Shown here: one piece after another, positions 26,719 to 35,355 of the stretch
Layout: each line of letters opens with the position of its first letter
Position numbering within the stretch: the first letter of the stretch is position 1
From: DASVEE01 sp036380735
GTDB taxonomy: Bacteria > Acidobacteriota > Thermoanaerobaculia > Gp7-AA8
Length of the DNA: 64,000 bases
Assembly (NCBI GenBank): GCA_036380735.1
Contig: DASVEE010000003.1
Location: forward strand, 1 to 64,000
Direction: 5' to 3'
Position numbers and translations under genes: made by a program
Notes under the pieces: model-generated
The model's input: only the letters and a program-made list of their open reading frames with translations
What the model was told of the DNA's origin: nothing
The model's database searches: none

Positions 26719-27017
26719 AGCTGGTGTGGTCGCCTTTGGCGATCGAACGAGCGTACGAAGCGGCCGGTTACATTGCGCAAGACAAGGCCGGCGCTGCGCT
26801 GAAATGGCTGGATGGCCTCTTTGCGAGCACCGACCGCCTCGAGCGTTTCCCCCAGTCCGGACGGATCGTGCCGGAAATCGGTCGGCCCGAGTACCGGGAG
26901 CTTATCTTTCGGCGCAGCTACCGCGTGATCTACCGCGTTGATCGGTCGGTAGTGGCAATCCTGACGGTACGTAACGTCGCACAGGAGCTCAACGCCTCTG
27001 AGCTCACTGGCGAATAG
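26715..27017 (+). CDS. RelE/ParE-family toxin
   Basis: 100 residues. WSPLAIERAYEAAGYIAQDKAGAALKWLDGLF and YRELIFRRSYRVIYRVD show the ParE/RelE fold, ending in a strand with TVRNVAQEL. ParE types poison gyrase and RelE types cut mRNA on the ribosome; the sequence alone does not settle which. It is coupled to the antitoxin by a 4-base overlap. Confidence 0.93.
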   Translation: MKLVWSPLAIERAYEAAGYIAQDKAGAALKWLDGLFASTDRLERFPQSGRIVPEIGRPEYRELIFRRSYRVIYRVDRSVVAILTVRNVAQELNASELTGE

Positions 27018-27047
27018 CAGCAGCGCGCGAACGATCCATTCACCCGC

Positions 27048-27096
27048 CGTCCCATCTGTCCTATTCGTCCCATAGGTCCTCTCCGTCCCATCGTGC
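27048..27096. repeat. 9-bp repeat element, single arm
   Basis: Five units (GTCCCATCT, GTCCTATTC, GTCCCATAG, GTCCTCTCC, GTCCCATCG) between convergent genes (toxin and anti-sigma). Confidence 0.8.
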
Positions 27097-27103
27097 CCCC
27101 TCA

Positions 27104-27583
27104 TCACTCCTCGGCAAGGATCGTGTGCAACGCCAGCATCACCGTCACCGACGCCAGCACGAACACGATCCCGAAGAACGACACGGACAGCGTGGCCTGG
27201 CCGCCGCTGGCTTCGAACACGATCTGTTCGGGGGCCAGCGATGACAGCCAGCGGCGCAGGACGTCCCACTTCCACGTGAGCAGGGCGGCCCAGCCTCCGG
27301 CCACCACGAGGTAGGCGGCGATCTGCATGATGTTGAGCGGGCGCGTGACGCGGAGGGCGTCGGCGGTGCCGCGCAGGATCTGCGCCTTCAGCCACACCAC
27401 CTGAGGGTCGGGGAGGATGTGCTCGCGGTCGGGCATGCGCTCGAAGCGCGTCATCCAGGGGGCGATGGCGGCGGTGACTTCGCACTCCTCGCACGTGGTG
27501 AGGTGGGCGCGCAGCGACTCGCTCCACGCGTCGTGGCGCGCGGCGTGGATGACGTTCGCTTCGAAGCGGCAGGCGTCGCTCAT
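27104..27583 (-). CDS. putative anti-sigma factor with zinc-finger-like N-terminus
   Basis: 159 residues. The N-terminal part has a histidine followed by HLTTCEEC (H-x3-C-x2-C), the zinc-binding pattern of ZAS-type anti-sigma factors. Two transmembrane helices follow (~95-115 and ~133-155). Its start overlaps the stop of the ECF sigma factor by four bases, the normal arrangement for a sigma/anti-sigma pair. The extracytoplasmic part is very short, so a partner protein may do the sensing. Confidence 0.75.
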   Translation of the reverse strand: MSDACRFEANVIHAARHDAWSESLRAHLTTCEECEVTAAIAPWMTRFERMPDREHILPDPQVVWLKAQILRGTADALRVTRPLNIMQIAAYLVVAGGWAALLTWKWDVLRRWLSSLAPEQIVFEASGGQATLSVSFFGIVFVLASVTVMLALHTILAEE

Positions 27584-28152
27584 CGTGCACCTGCCGGGGC
27601 GAGGCCCTTCTTCGACAACAGCTCGGCCAGCTTCTTCCGTGCGCGGAACAGCAGCACGCGCACGCTCTTCGACTTGAGACCCAGCGTCTCCGCGATCTCG
27701 TCGTGCGACGTCTCCTCGACGTGCGCGAGCCACAGCAGCGCGCGCTCCTGCGGCTTCAACTCGGAGAAGACACGCATCATGTCGTGGCGCAGCTCGCCGC
27801 GGTCGGGGACGATCGACGGCGCGTCGGGCATCTCCCCCCGCTTCCACCGTTTGTTTTCGCGGAAGTGGTCCATCGCCAGGTTCGTGGCGGTGCGGAACAT
27901 CCAGCGGCGCATGTGCTCGTCGGAGACCAGCGGCGGGTTCGCGCGCAGGAAACGGAAGAACGCCTTCTGCACGAGATCGTCGGCCGTGGCGGAGTCGCCG
28001 GTCAGGCGAAAGAGATACGACCAGAGCGCTCCCGCGGTCTTCCGGTAGAAGGACTCGAAGCGCGCTTCGTCCATCGGCTTCCGGTTCCGCCCGGGCGAGG
28101 TGGCCGTCTCAATCGCGAACGGCATCGACATGATCATTCCTGTCGCGGTCAT
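27580..28152 (-). CDS. ECF-family RNA polymerase sigma factor
   Basis: 190 residues. Region 2 is FESFYRKTAGALWSYLFRLTGDSATADDLVQKAFFRFLR. Region 4 is LKPQERALLWLAHVEETSHDEIAETLGLKSKSVRVLLFRARKKL, with the usual helix-turn-helix. The start is unsure: ATGs at 28152, 28137 and 28131 are in frame, and conservation begins near MDEARFESF. The gene lies between a membrane protein and the anti-sigma factor. Confidence 0.9.
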   Translation of the reverse strand: MTATGMIMSMPFAIETATSPGRNRKPMDEARFESFYRKTAGALWSYLFRLTGDSATADDLVQKAFFRFLRANPPLVSDEHMRRWMFRTATNLAMDHFRENKRWKRGEMPDAPSIVPDRGELRHDMMRVFSELKPQERALLWLAHVEETSHDEIAETLGLKSKSVRVLLFRARKKLAELLSKKGLAPAGAR

Positions 28153-28161
28153 GGGGAGACA

Positions 28162-28746
28162 TCAGCTCTGCGGGAGCTCTTCTTCGCGCGTGATGACGGG
28201 AGTGGCGACGGGCTCGGGGGGCGGCGGTGTTGCCGGCTGTGCGTACGACTGCGGTGCGACGTAAGTGTGCGGAACAGCGGGCTGCGGTGCGACGTACGAC
28301 TGCTGCTGCCACGGCTGCTGCTCGTCCGACAGGCCGTACTTCTCCGACAGCTTCATCGAGACGAAGGTCGCGGCGAAGTAGCCGGCGCCGAGGCAGAAGA
28401 AGATCAGGCCGGGAACGGCGATACCGGAGACGCCCATGACCATGGCGATCAGCACGAACGCCAGGCCGATGGAGCAGAGGATGATCGAGCGGCTGACGCC
28501 CGAGATGATCTTGTTGCGGGCGATGAACGCCGGCGTGCGGCGGACGCCGGTGACGAACTGCTGGCCCGTCTGCGACTGGAGAAACGCGGTCAGCTCGGCC
28601 GCCGAGTCGAACCGCTCGATGAGCTTCGCCTGGACTTCCGCCTGCAGCTCGTTGCGGCGCTGGCGCGTGCGCATCACCGCCCAGATGAGCGCGAACGCGA
28701 CGAGGTACGCCAACACCATTCCGACGAGCCCGAAGATTTCCTGCAT
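28162..28746 (-). CDS. membrane protein with Pro/Gln-rich tail, 194 aa
   Basis: Not assigned to a family. There is an N-terminal helix (residues 5-25), an amphipathic charged stretch (RQRRNELQAEVQAKLIERFDSAAELTAFL), two more helices (~88-108, 111-130) and a Pro/Gln/Tyr-rich C-terminal tail ending EEELPQS. It ends 10 bases before the sigma factor and is probably in the same operon, so it may take part in envelope sensing. Confidence 0.75.
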   Translation of the reverse strand: MQEIFGLVGMVLAYLVAFALIWAVMRTRQRRNELQAEVQAKLIERFDSAAELTAFLQSQTGQQFVTGVRRTPAFIARNKIISGVSRSIILCSIGLAFVLIAMVMGVSGIAVPGLIFFCLGAGYFAATFVSMKLSEKYGLSDEQQPWQQQSYVAPQPAVPHTYVAPQSYAQPATPPPPEPVATPVITREEELPQS

Positions 28747-28802
28747 GTGAATGTGGCCTCCGCGGGCTTATACGACGGAGGCCGGGACTCGGTTAACAGG
28801 GG

Positions 28803-28886
28803 GTGAGAATTGAACGCAGAACGCAGAACGTAGAAAAGGGAACGTTCTCCATTCTTCATTCTGCGTTCTGCGTTCTGCATTCTGCC
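28803..28886. repeat. GCAGAAC tandem-repeat hairpin
   Basis: The left arm repeats a GAACGCA/GCAGAAC 7-bp unit and the right arm repeats GTTCTGC, its inverse, around a short GGGAACGTTCTCC core. It ends directly at the stop codon of the amidohydrolase gene. Its architecture matches the 9-bp elements but its sequence is unrelated. Confidence 0.85.
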
Positions 28887-28887
28887 T

Positions 28888-30180
28888 TCACCTCTTCACG
28901 ATCACCCCATCCTTCATCACAAACCCCACCCTCTCCAGCCGCTTCACGTCGTCCAGCGGGTTGCCCGGCACCGCCACGACGTCCGCCAGCTTGCCGGCTT
29001 CGAGGGAGCCGATCTGCGTTTCCATTTCCAGCAGCTCGGCGGCGCGCATCGTCGCGGCCTGGATGGCCTGCATCGGCGACATGCCGCCGCGGGTCATGTA
29101 GGTGAACTCGATCGCCGCGGTCTCATCCCACGGGAAGGCGCCGGCGTCGGTGCCGAACGCGATCTTCACTCCCTTGCGGAAGGCGCGCGCGAACGAGTCG
29201 CGGTGGATCGGCGGGAGCTGCGGCCAGATGCCCGGGCGTCCGGGGCCGACGTGCTCCATGGCCGTCAGAGTCGGCACGAGCCACGTCCCCTGACGCTTCA
29301 TGCGGTCGAGGAGGTCATCGGGAATCGCCAGTCCGTGCTCGATCGAGTCGACGCCGGCGTCCAGCGCGTTCGTCAGTCCCGGCCGCGCCATCGCGTGCGC
29401 CGCCACTTTCCGCCGCAGGCGGTGCGCCTCGTCGACGATGGCCTTCAGCTCCTCCGCGGTGAACGTCGGGATGCTGGAGAGCGTCCCGTCCTTCGCGAAA
29501 AAGTACGCCCGGTCGGCGTAGATCTTGATCCAGTCGACACCGTTGCCGACCTGCTCGCGCACCGCTTTACGGGCGTCTTCCACACCATCGACGATCTGCA
29601 CGCCGCGCGGATACTGGATCTCGGGCGAGTAGCCGCTCGGACCATAGCCGCCGGTGACGGACATGGCCCGTCCGGCGACGATCATGCGCGGTCCCGGGAT
29701 CACGCCCGCGTTGATCGCACGCTTCACGTCCACGTCGACGTACATCGCCCCCTCGGTCTCCACATCGCGCATCGTCGTGAAGCCATGCTCGAGCGCAAGC
29801 TTCACCGCGCGGCTCGCGCGCAGCGCGCGATACGGCAACGACTCCTTGAAGATCTGGACGTCGTAATCCTCCGTCGTGACGTCGCCCTGCAGGAGGATGT
29901 GCGTGTGCGTGTCGATGAGGCCGGGCAGCAGCGTCATGTCGCCGAGGTCGATCACTTCGGCACCAGCGGGGACGGCGGCATCGCGGCCGGCGGCCACGAT
30001 CTTGTTGCCGCGCACGACGACCACACCCGGCGTGATGACCGTGTCGCCGCGGCCGTCGATCATGCGCGCGGCGCGCAGCACGAGGACCTTCTCGGCAGCC
30101 CGGGCGGGTGTCTCCTGCGCGATGGCAACGGACGGCGTGATGGCGAGAGCGAGCAGAAGGGCAATCGCGATTTTTTTCAT
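28888..30180 (-). CDS. secreted imidazolonepropionase-like amidohydrolase
   Basis: 430 residues with a signal peptide (MKKIAIALLLALAITPSVAIAQ). The metal-dependent amidohydrolase barrel shows GLIDTHTHIL (HxH), DWIKIYADR (lysine ligand), KVAAHAMA, SIEHG and FGTDAGAF. The closing beta strands GSLEAGKLADVVAVPGNPL are diagnostic of this group, which includes prolidase-like and Xaa-Arg dipeptidases. The substrate cannot be told from sequence. It shares a promoter region with the divergent gene at 30206. Confidence 0.88.
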   Translation of the reverse strand: MKKIAIALLLALAITPSVAIAQETPARAAEKVLVLRAARMIDGRGDTVITPGVVVVRGNKIVAAGRDAAVPAGAEVIDLGDMTLLPGLIDTHTHILLQGDVTTEDYDVQIFKESLPYRALRASRAVKLALEHGFTTMRDVETEGAMYVDVDVKRAINAGVIPGPRMIVAGRAMSVTGGYGPSGYSPEIQYPRGVQIVDGVEDARKAVREQVGNGVDWIKIYADRAYFFAKDGTLSSIPTFTAEELKAIVDEAHRLRRKVAAHAMARPGLTNALDAGVDSIEHGLAIPDDLLDRMKRQGTWLVPTLTAMEHVGPGRPGIWPQLPPIHRDSFARAFRKGVKIAFGTDAGAFPWDETAAIEFTYMTRGGMSPMQAIQAATMRAAELLEMETQIGSLEAGKLADVVAVPGNPLDDVKRLERVGFVMKDGVIVKR

Positions 30181-30191
30181 GGATGCAGCGG

Positions 30192-30198
30192 TAGTATA
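30192..30198. promoter_or_regulatory. overlapping divergent -10 boxes
   Basis: On the plus strand TAGTAT (30192-30197) lies eight bases before the ATG at 30206. On the minus strand TATACT (30193-30198) lies 12 bases before the ATG at 30180. One near-palindromic hexamer (GTATAC) therefore seems to serve both genes. Confidence 0.5.
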
Positions 30199-30205
30199 CG
30201 AGCCG

Positions 30206-30661
30206 ATGTCGAATGACGACCTCCTGCAACCGACGATCGCCACGGATGGGCGCGTGCGGCCGAAACCGTGGCGCATCCAGTCGCAGTTCTACGTCTGCTT
30301 CTTCGGCGGTCCGATCCCCGGCACGCTCATCGCCTTTCTCAATGCGAAGCGGTTGCACCTCGGCGCCGGCGCGCGCCGCAACATCGTGCTGGCGGGACTG
30401 GCGGCAACCGTCGCATTCGCGCTCCTCGTTTACTTTGCCCCGCTCGGCGAACGCCCTGGCCGCACGGTGCGAACCTGGGCGCATCTCACCGGTGCGCTGT
30501 TGTGGTGGCTCGCGCTGTCGCGCATCCAGCGGCCGGCGGACCTGATGCGCAATGCCGCGGGCGACGCCGAGTACGCGTCACTGTGGGGGCCAGGTCTCGC
30601 GTCGTCGTTGCTGCTCGGCGCAATCCAGAACCTCGGCGTCTGGGCCCTCACACGCCTGTGA
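30206..30661 (+). CDS. small membrane protein, 151 aa
   Basis: Not recognised. Three to four hydrophobic segments (around residues 28-45, 58-78, 88-102 and 130-148), with an N-terminal cytoplasmic tail beginning MSNDDLLQPTIATDG. Its last codons overlap the GTG of the following TPR gene, so the two are probably co-translated and may act together. Confidence 0.75.
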   Translation: MSNDDLLQPTIATDGRVRPKPWRIQSQFYVCFFGGPIPGTLIAFLNAKRLHLGAGARRNIVLAGLAATVAFALLVYFAPLGERPGRTVRTWAHLTGALLWWLALSRIQRPADLMRNAAGDAEYASLWGPGLASSLLLGAIQNLGVWALTRL

Positions 30662-31482
30662 GCATCGAACGCGCGATCGCGCTGCTGCAGATCCAGCGGC
30701 CGCAGGAGGCGCTCACGGCGCTCACGGGCAGCGATCCCGAGGATTGGCGCACGTGGTATCTGCGCGCCATGGCGATGGCGAGCCTGGAGCAATGGAAGGA
30801 GACGGAGCGGCTCGTGCGCAACGGTCTGGCCATCGCGCCGATGGAAGACGAGTTGCTCTCGCTGCTGTCGACGTGCCGCGCGGAGCAGGGCGATCTCGCC
30901 GGTGCCGAGGCGGCGATCCTCGACGCGCTTCGCATCGATGCGTCGAATGCGCAGCACCTCTCGCAATACGCGCTGCTCGTCGGACGCGTGGGGCAGCTCG
31001 ACAAGGCGGAAGCGCTGCTCGCACGCGCGTCCGAGGAAGATGCGGGCGACGGAACCGTGCTACGTGCACGCGCGCTGCTCGAATATGCGCGCGGCAACGG
31101 AAAGCTGGCGGAGCTGCGCACGCGCGAGCTGCTGTCGCTGAATCCGGAGGATCCGTACGGGCACCACCTCACCGCGCGGCTGGCGGAGGATCGCGGCAGC
31201 CTGTTCGCGGCGAGGCGGCACGCCGTCGATGCCGCACACCTCGACGCGGAAGGCTTCGGCGGCTCCGCGCGCGAGACGCTCGTGCGGACACACTGGCTCC
31301 TCTGGCCGCTCTGGCCCGTGCAGCGCTTCGGCGCGGTGCCGATCTGGCTCTTCGGCGTGGCGATGCTCTTCCTGCTGCCGCGCATCCATCGGCCCACGGC
31401 GTTCTGGTTCACGTGGATCTGGCTCGGCTACGTTATCTACAGTTGGGTCGCGCCGCCGCTCGTGCGGCGGCTCATGAGGTAA
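30658..31482 (+). CDS. TPR-repeat membrane protein, 274 aa
   Basis: Residues ~1-200 form about five tetratricopeptide-like helix pairs (for example QGDLAGAEAAILDALRIDASNAQHL, VGQLDKAEALLARASEEDAGDG). Two transmembrane helices lie near the C-terminus (~222-240 and ~246-265). It starts with GTG overlapping the previous stop (GTGA) and ends two bases before the thioesterase start. Role unknown; TPRs suggest a scaffold at the membrane. Confidence 0.8.
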   Translation: MSIERAIALLQIQRPQEALTALTGSDPEDWRTWYLRAMAMASLEQWKETERLVRNGLAIAPMEDELLSLLSTCRAEQGDLAGAEAAILDALRIDASNAQHLSQYALLVGRVGQLDKAEALLARASEEDAGDGTVLRARALLEYARGNGKLAELRTRELLSLNPEDPYGHHLTARLAEDRGSLFAARRHAVDAAHLDAEGFGGSARETLVRTHWLLWPLWPVQRFGAVPIWLFGVAMLFLLPRIHRPTAFWFTWIWLGYVIYSWVAPPLVRRLMR

Positions 31483-31484
31483 CG

Positions 31485-31910
31485 ATGCGATTCGCGGTTT
31501 CGGAGTACGTCCGCTGGGAAGACATCGATGCGGCGGGCATCATCAACTATCAGGCGTATCTCCGCTTCTTCGGCCTGGCCGAAGTGGAGCTGTTCCGCAC
31601 GTGCGGCCTCTCGTACAAGATCCTGTTCGAGGAGCTCGGGCTGTGGCTGCCGCGCGTGCACGTGGAGTGCGACTTCTTCGATCCGGTGACGCTCGACGAG
31701 CTGCTCGTGGTCGAGGCGTTCTTCTCCCATATCGGCACGAGCTCCATTCACATGAGCTTCGAGGTCATGCGCAAGGAGAAACCCGGAGCGGTCGTGGCCG
31801 CGGGGAAGTACGTGCTGGTGGCGGTGAAGCGCGGCGAGTTCAAGCGTGTACCGGTGCCCGATGCGGTGCGCGAAAAGATCGCGCCGTACGTGGAAACGCC
31901 CAGGCGCTAG
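31485..31910 (+). CDS. 4HBT-family acyl-CoA thioesterase
   Basis: 141 residues, hot-dog fold. RWEDIDAAGIINYQAYLRFF carries the YbgC/FcbC catalytic aspartate pattern (D-x-D-x-x-G-x-x-x-Y). Members hydrolyse 4-hydroxybenzoyl-CoA or DHNA-CoA. Since no separate DHNA-CoA thioesterase (MenI) is seen in the men locus, this is a candidate for that step, but this is inference. It is last in a three-gene operon with the membrane and TPR proteins. Confidence 0.85.
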   Translation: MRFAVSEYVRWEDIDAAGIINYQAYLRFFGLAEVELFRTCGLSYKILFEELGLWLPRVHVECDFFDPVTLDELLVVEAFFSHIGTSSIHMSFEVMRKEKPGAVVAAGKYVLVAVKRGEFKRVPVPDAVREKIAPYVETPRR

Positions 31911-31963
31911 CCGCTCCATGGAGACTTTATTTGCTGATTGTGCCGCCGGCGGTTTTTAGCCTC

Positions 31964-31969
31964 TAGAAT
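31964..31969 (+). promoter_or_regulatory. -10 box for the PilZ gene
   Basis: TAGAAT, eight bases before the ATG at 31978. Confidence 0.45.
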
Positions 31970-31977
31970 CAACGCCC

Positions 31978-32598
31978 ATGAACGATATCCAGGAGCTGCG
32001 CGTCGCCGAGCGGTTCATCATCACGGAGACGCTCTCCGGCAGTTTCGGCGCGGCAGAGATCCGGCTGCTCGACATCGGCGCGAACGGCGTCCAGATCGAG
32101 CACGCCCAGCCGATCCGCCTCGGCACACGCGCACGTCTGTGGTTCCGCCGCGCGGACGTGACGGTAGCGACGCAGGCGACCGTCGTCTGGAGCCGGCTCT
32201 CGAAGACCGGCGCCTACCAGAGCGGTCTGCGCCTCGAAGCGAACGGCGTCGGCCACGCGCTGGAGTCGCTCAACGCCCTCGGCACATTGCGCCGCGACGC
32301 CGGCTCGCTCGAGCGGAAGCGCCAGCGCCTCCGCGAAAAGCAGCAGCAGCGTGCGTCCCAGCCGAAGCTGCTCCGCCACACGGACGCCGATCCCGATCAG
32401 GTCCTGCTGATCCAGCACGCCCGCGAACGCCTGCGCGCGAATCCCGACGAAGCGAACAAGTGGTACAACCGCGCCCGCTACGCCGTCCTGCAGGAAGCGG
32501 AGCTGCTGCACCACCGCGAAGACGTGCTCGCCGTGTGGGAGTACCTCGAACGGACGGTGGAGATCTCCGCGATCGCGAAGGTGTTCAGCCGGCGGTAG
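31978..32598 (+). CDS. PilZ-like domain protein, 206 aa
   Basis: Residues ~5-100 follow the PilZ beta-barrel pattern (RVAERFIITETLSGSFGAAEIRLLDIGANGVQIEHAQPIRLG... VVWSRLSKTGAYQSGLRL). The canonical c-di-GMP motifs RxxxR and D/NxSxxG are only partly present (LLDIGANGVQIEH in place of D-x-S-x-x-G), so nucleotide binding is uncertain. A charged, helical C-terminal region (~110-200) follows. Confidence 0.75.
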   Translation: MNDIQELRVAERFIITETLSGSFGAAEIRLLDIGANGVQIEHAQPIRLGTRARLWFRRADVTVATQATVVWSRLSKTGAYQSGLRLEANGVGHALESLNALGTLRRDAGSLERKRQRLREKQQQRASQPKLLRHTDADPDQVLLIQHARERLRANPDEANKWYNRARYAVLQEAELLHHREDVLAVWEYLERTVEISAIAKVFSRR

Positions 32599-32605
32599 AG
32601 TCGAA

Positions 32606-32712
32606 GGGACCGATAGGACCTATAGGACCTATAGGACGAATAGGTAGGCCCCCACCCAGGCACGAAGCAGCAGGGTCCGCAGGCCCATCGGTCCTATCTG
32701 TCCTATCGTTCC
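32606..32712. repeat. 9-bp repeat hairpin between convergent genes
   Basis: Left arm 32606-32646 (GGGACCGATAGGACCTATAG and on) and right arm 32686-32712 (CCCATCGGTCCTATCTGTCC) are inverted around a ~40-base GC-rich core. It lies between the PilZ gene and murB, whose 3' ends face each other, where it could act as a two-way terminator. Confidence 0.88.
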
Positions 32713-32716
32713 CCGG

Positions 32717-33760
32717 TCAAAACCCGATGAAATTCGGTTCCGGGTGAATCTCTACGCCGAATGCTTCGCGCACTTTCCCCTGGATCAACTGCACCAGTTC
32801 CACGACTTCGCGCGCGGTGCCGCCGCCGCGGTTGATCACGGCGAGTGAGTGCTTCGACGACAGCCCCACGTTGCCGTGCACGTACCCCTTGTGGAAGCCG
32901 GCGTGCTCGATCAGCCAGGCCGCCGAAAGCTTCACGTCACCATCCGACGGGAAGTGCGGCGCGCGCTCCGTTCCGGGGCGCTTCGCGAACTCCTCGTACT
33001 GCTCCGGCGTCACGATCGGGTTCATGAAGAACGAGCCGTCGCTGCGCGTGTCGGGATCGCTCGCGTCGATCACCATCCCTTTGCGCTTGCGGATGGCGAT
33101 GACCGCTTCGCGGACGCCGACGAGATCGAGCTTCTCGATCTGATGCTCGTCGAGGTACTTCTGGATGTCGGGATAGCGAATCGTCGCCTCGCCGCCGCGG
33201 CGCAGGCGGAACGTCACGGAGAGCACGACGTAGCGGTCGCGCTCGTAATTCTTGAACACGCTGGCGCGGTAGCCGAAGCGGCAATCCCAGTTGGTGAACC
33301 ACTTCACCAGCCCCGTCGTGCGATCGAGTGCTTCGACGCGCACGACGGTCTCGCTGACATCCTGCCCGTACGCGCCGACGTTCTGGATCGGCGTCGCGCC
33401 GGTGGAGCCGGGGATGCCGGAGAGGCACTCGACGCCGGCCCAGCCGTGCTCCACGGTGAAGGCGACGAACGGATCCCACGGTTCCGAGGCGTTGGCCTTG
33501 ACCATGACGAACTCCGCGTCCTCGCTCTCCACGGTGATGCCGCGCAGCTCGAGCTGGATGACCAGGCCGTCGAAGCCGTCGTCGGAGATCAGCAGATTGC
33601 TGCCGCCGCCGAGGATGAAGACGGCGTGGCCGTGCTCCTGCGCCCAGGCGAGCGCTTCGCGGAGCTCATCGACCGAGGTCGCGCGCAAAAAGAATCGCGC
33701 CGGACCACCAATACCGATGGTGGTCAACGGCGCGAGAGGTACGTTTTGTTGAAGGTCCAC
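32717..33760 (-). CDS. murB: UDP-N-acetylenolpyruvoylglucosamine reductase (MurB)
   Basis: 347 residues, FAD enzyme of peptidoglycan precursor synthesis. TTIGIGGPARFFLRA and FILGGGSNLLISDDGF bind FAD. The catalytic set is seen in CRFGYRASVFK, SDGSFFMNP (Ser) and HPEPNFIG (Glu). The extra loop makes it the E. coli-like type I. The GTG start at 33760 overlaps the POT transporter stop by one base (TAGTG); a longer upstream reading would lie inside that gene. murB is outside any dcw cluster here. Confidence 0.94.
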   Translation of the reverse strand: MDLQQNVPLAPLTTIGIGGPARFFLRATSVDELREALAWAQEHGHAVFILGGGSNLLISDDGFDGLVIQLELRGITVESEDAEFVMVKANASEPWDPFVAFTVEHGWAGVECLSGIPGSTGATPIQNVGAYGQDVSETVVRVEALDRTTGLVKWFTNWDCRFGYRASVFKNYERDRYVVLSVTFRLRRGGEATIRYPDIQKYLDEHQIEKLDLVGVREAVIAIRKRKGMVIDASDPDTRSDGSFFMNPIVTPEQYEEFAKRPGTERAPHFPSDGDVKLSAAWLIEHAGFHKGYVHGNVGLSSKHSLAVINRGGGTAREVVELVQLIQGKVREAFGVEIHPEPNFIGF

Positions 33761-35355
33761 TAAACCCCGGGCATCGCCTTCTTCAGCGGGCGCAGGAGAA
33801 CCAGCAGCACCACCGCCATCCCCAGCGCCATCGACGCCAGCAGGATGAAGAAGTTCGAGTGGCTCCACAGATCCCAGTACCCGGCGACGCCGGTCAGCTT
33901 GTTGCCGATCGCGGTCGCGGCGAACCAGCCGCCCATCATGAGACCGCGCATACGAATGGGAGCGACCTTGGAGACGAGCGACAGACCCATGGGGCTGAGC
34001 ATCAGCTCACCCAGGGACAGAACGAAGTACGCGACGATCAGCCACCATGCGGAGACGCGATGCGTGGGTGCGGCCGTGATCTGCGACGCGGAGTGCGTCT
34101 CCAGGCGCACGAAGTCGCCCGCATTCATCGGAGTGTTCCCCGCCACCGTCACGGGCCACGCTTCTCTCGTCACCGGTTTGCCGTCTTCGACAACCTGAAT
34201 CTGCGTCGACGGCGTGGTGATCTTCAGGTGATCGCGTGCTTCCTTCGCGATCTGCACGTACGTCTGTCCGGCTTCGCTCTTGAGCACGCGGAAAGCAGGC
34301 GACGTGAAGCCGCCGGAGGTTGCGGAGAAGTAGAGGATCACGAACGACAGGCCTGTCAGCAGCATGCCGATCATCATCTTCACGGGCGTGGACGGCTCCA
34401 TGCCGCGCCGATCGAGCCAGCTCCAGAAGCCCGCGAGCGGCAGTGAGAGGATGATGATGAACAGCGGATTGATCGCGTTCGAGAGGATGCCCGGCAGTGC
34501 AACCGAGTGATCCTCGGCCCACCACGTCAGCGAGATCGAGTTCTGGTGGAAGACCATCCAGAAGACGATGACGATGAGGAAGATGACGATGAGCGCCATG
34601 ATCCGCTTCCACTCCGGCACCGCGTCCATGGTGGTCGCGGCCGCATTCGGCTCCGGCATGGTCGGGGGCAGATCCTGCGCCGTAGCGACCGCCTCCTGAT
34701 GCCCGCGCGAGCCGTCCTCACGCGCAAAGTCTCCGCCGCCCTGATGCTTCTTGTGATCCGCCTGGCGAACCCACTTCTGATTGATGCCGAAGACGACGAG
34801 CGAGATCACCATGCCGATCGCGCCCATGAAGAAGGCGGGATGGAAACCCCACCGCGGCTGAATGAAGTCGGCCACCAGCGGCGCGAGCAGCGCACCGACG
34901 TTGATGCCCATGTAGAAGATCAGGTACGCCTTGTCTTTGAGGTGGCTGCCCTCACGATAGAGGTTGCCGACCATGGAGGAGACGTTCGGTTTGAAGAAGC
35001 CGTTGCCGATGACGAGGAACGTCAGCGCCAGATAGCAGATGAAGAGGTTGTTCGGGACCGCCAGCAACGCGTGGCCGATCATGAACGAGACGCCGCCGAT
35101 CATGATCGCTTTTCGGAACCCTGTTAGTCGGTCGGCGATGAGGCCGCCAATCAACGGGGTGAAGTAGATGAACATGTTGTACGTCGAGACCACCGACGCG
35201 GAACGCGCGTTCGAAAAGCCGAAGCCCTCGGTGGTGTCGCGAAGGTAAAGCGAGAGCATCGCGCCGACCGTGTAGAAGCTGAAGCGCTCCCACATCTCCG
35301 TTCCGAACAGGACGTACAACCCTTTTGGATGCTTCTCCACCTGCGTGTGGGCCAT
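33760..35355 (-). CDS. POT-family proton-coupled oligopeptide transporter
   Basis: 531 residues. The PTR/POT N-terminal motif is GLYVLFGTEMWERFSFYTVGAML (E-x-x-E-R region), followed by GGLIADRLTGFRKAIMIGG and GNGFFKPNVSSMVGNLY. About 14 helices, with a central cytoplasmic insert (~200-250) and a periplasmic insertion (~345-430) rich in polar residues. It imports di- and tripeptides with protons. A ribosome-binding site (AGGGAGA) precedes the ATG. It faces a second POT gene divergently. Confidence 0.92.
   Translation of the reverse strand: MAHTQVEKHPKGLYVLFGTEMWERFSFYTVGAMLSLYLRDTTEGFGFSNARSASVVSTYNMFIYFTPLIGGLIADRLTGFRKAIMIGGVSFMIGHALLAVPNNLFICYLALTFLVIGNGFFKPNVSSMVGNLYREGSHLKDKAYLIFYMGINVGALLAPLVADFIQPRWGFHPAFFMGAIGMVISLVVFGINQKWVRQADHKKHQGGGDFAREDGSRGHQEAVATAQDLPPTMPEPNAAATTMDAVPEWKRIMALIVIFLIVIVFWMVFHQNSISLTWWAEDHSVALPGILSNAINPLFIIILSLPLAGFWSWLDRRGMEPSTPVKMMIGMLLTGLSFVILYFSATSGGFTSPAFRVLKSEAGQTYVQIAKEARDHLKITTPSTQIQVVEDGKPVTREAWPVTVAGNTPMNAGDFVRLETHSASQITAAPTHRVSAWWLIVAYFVLSLGELMLSPMGLSLVSKVAPIRMRGLMMGGWFAATAIGNKLTGVAGYWDLWSHSNFFILLASMALGMAVVLLVLLRPLKKAMPGV

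Noticed and set aside
26434..27017. Recent mobile origin of the toxin-antitoxin pair
   Set aside because: No integrase, attachment site or clear composition change was seen on either side.
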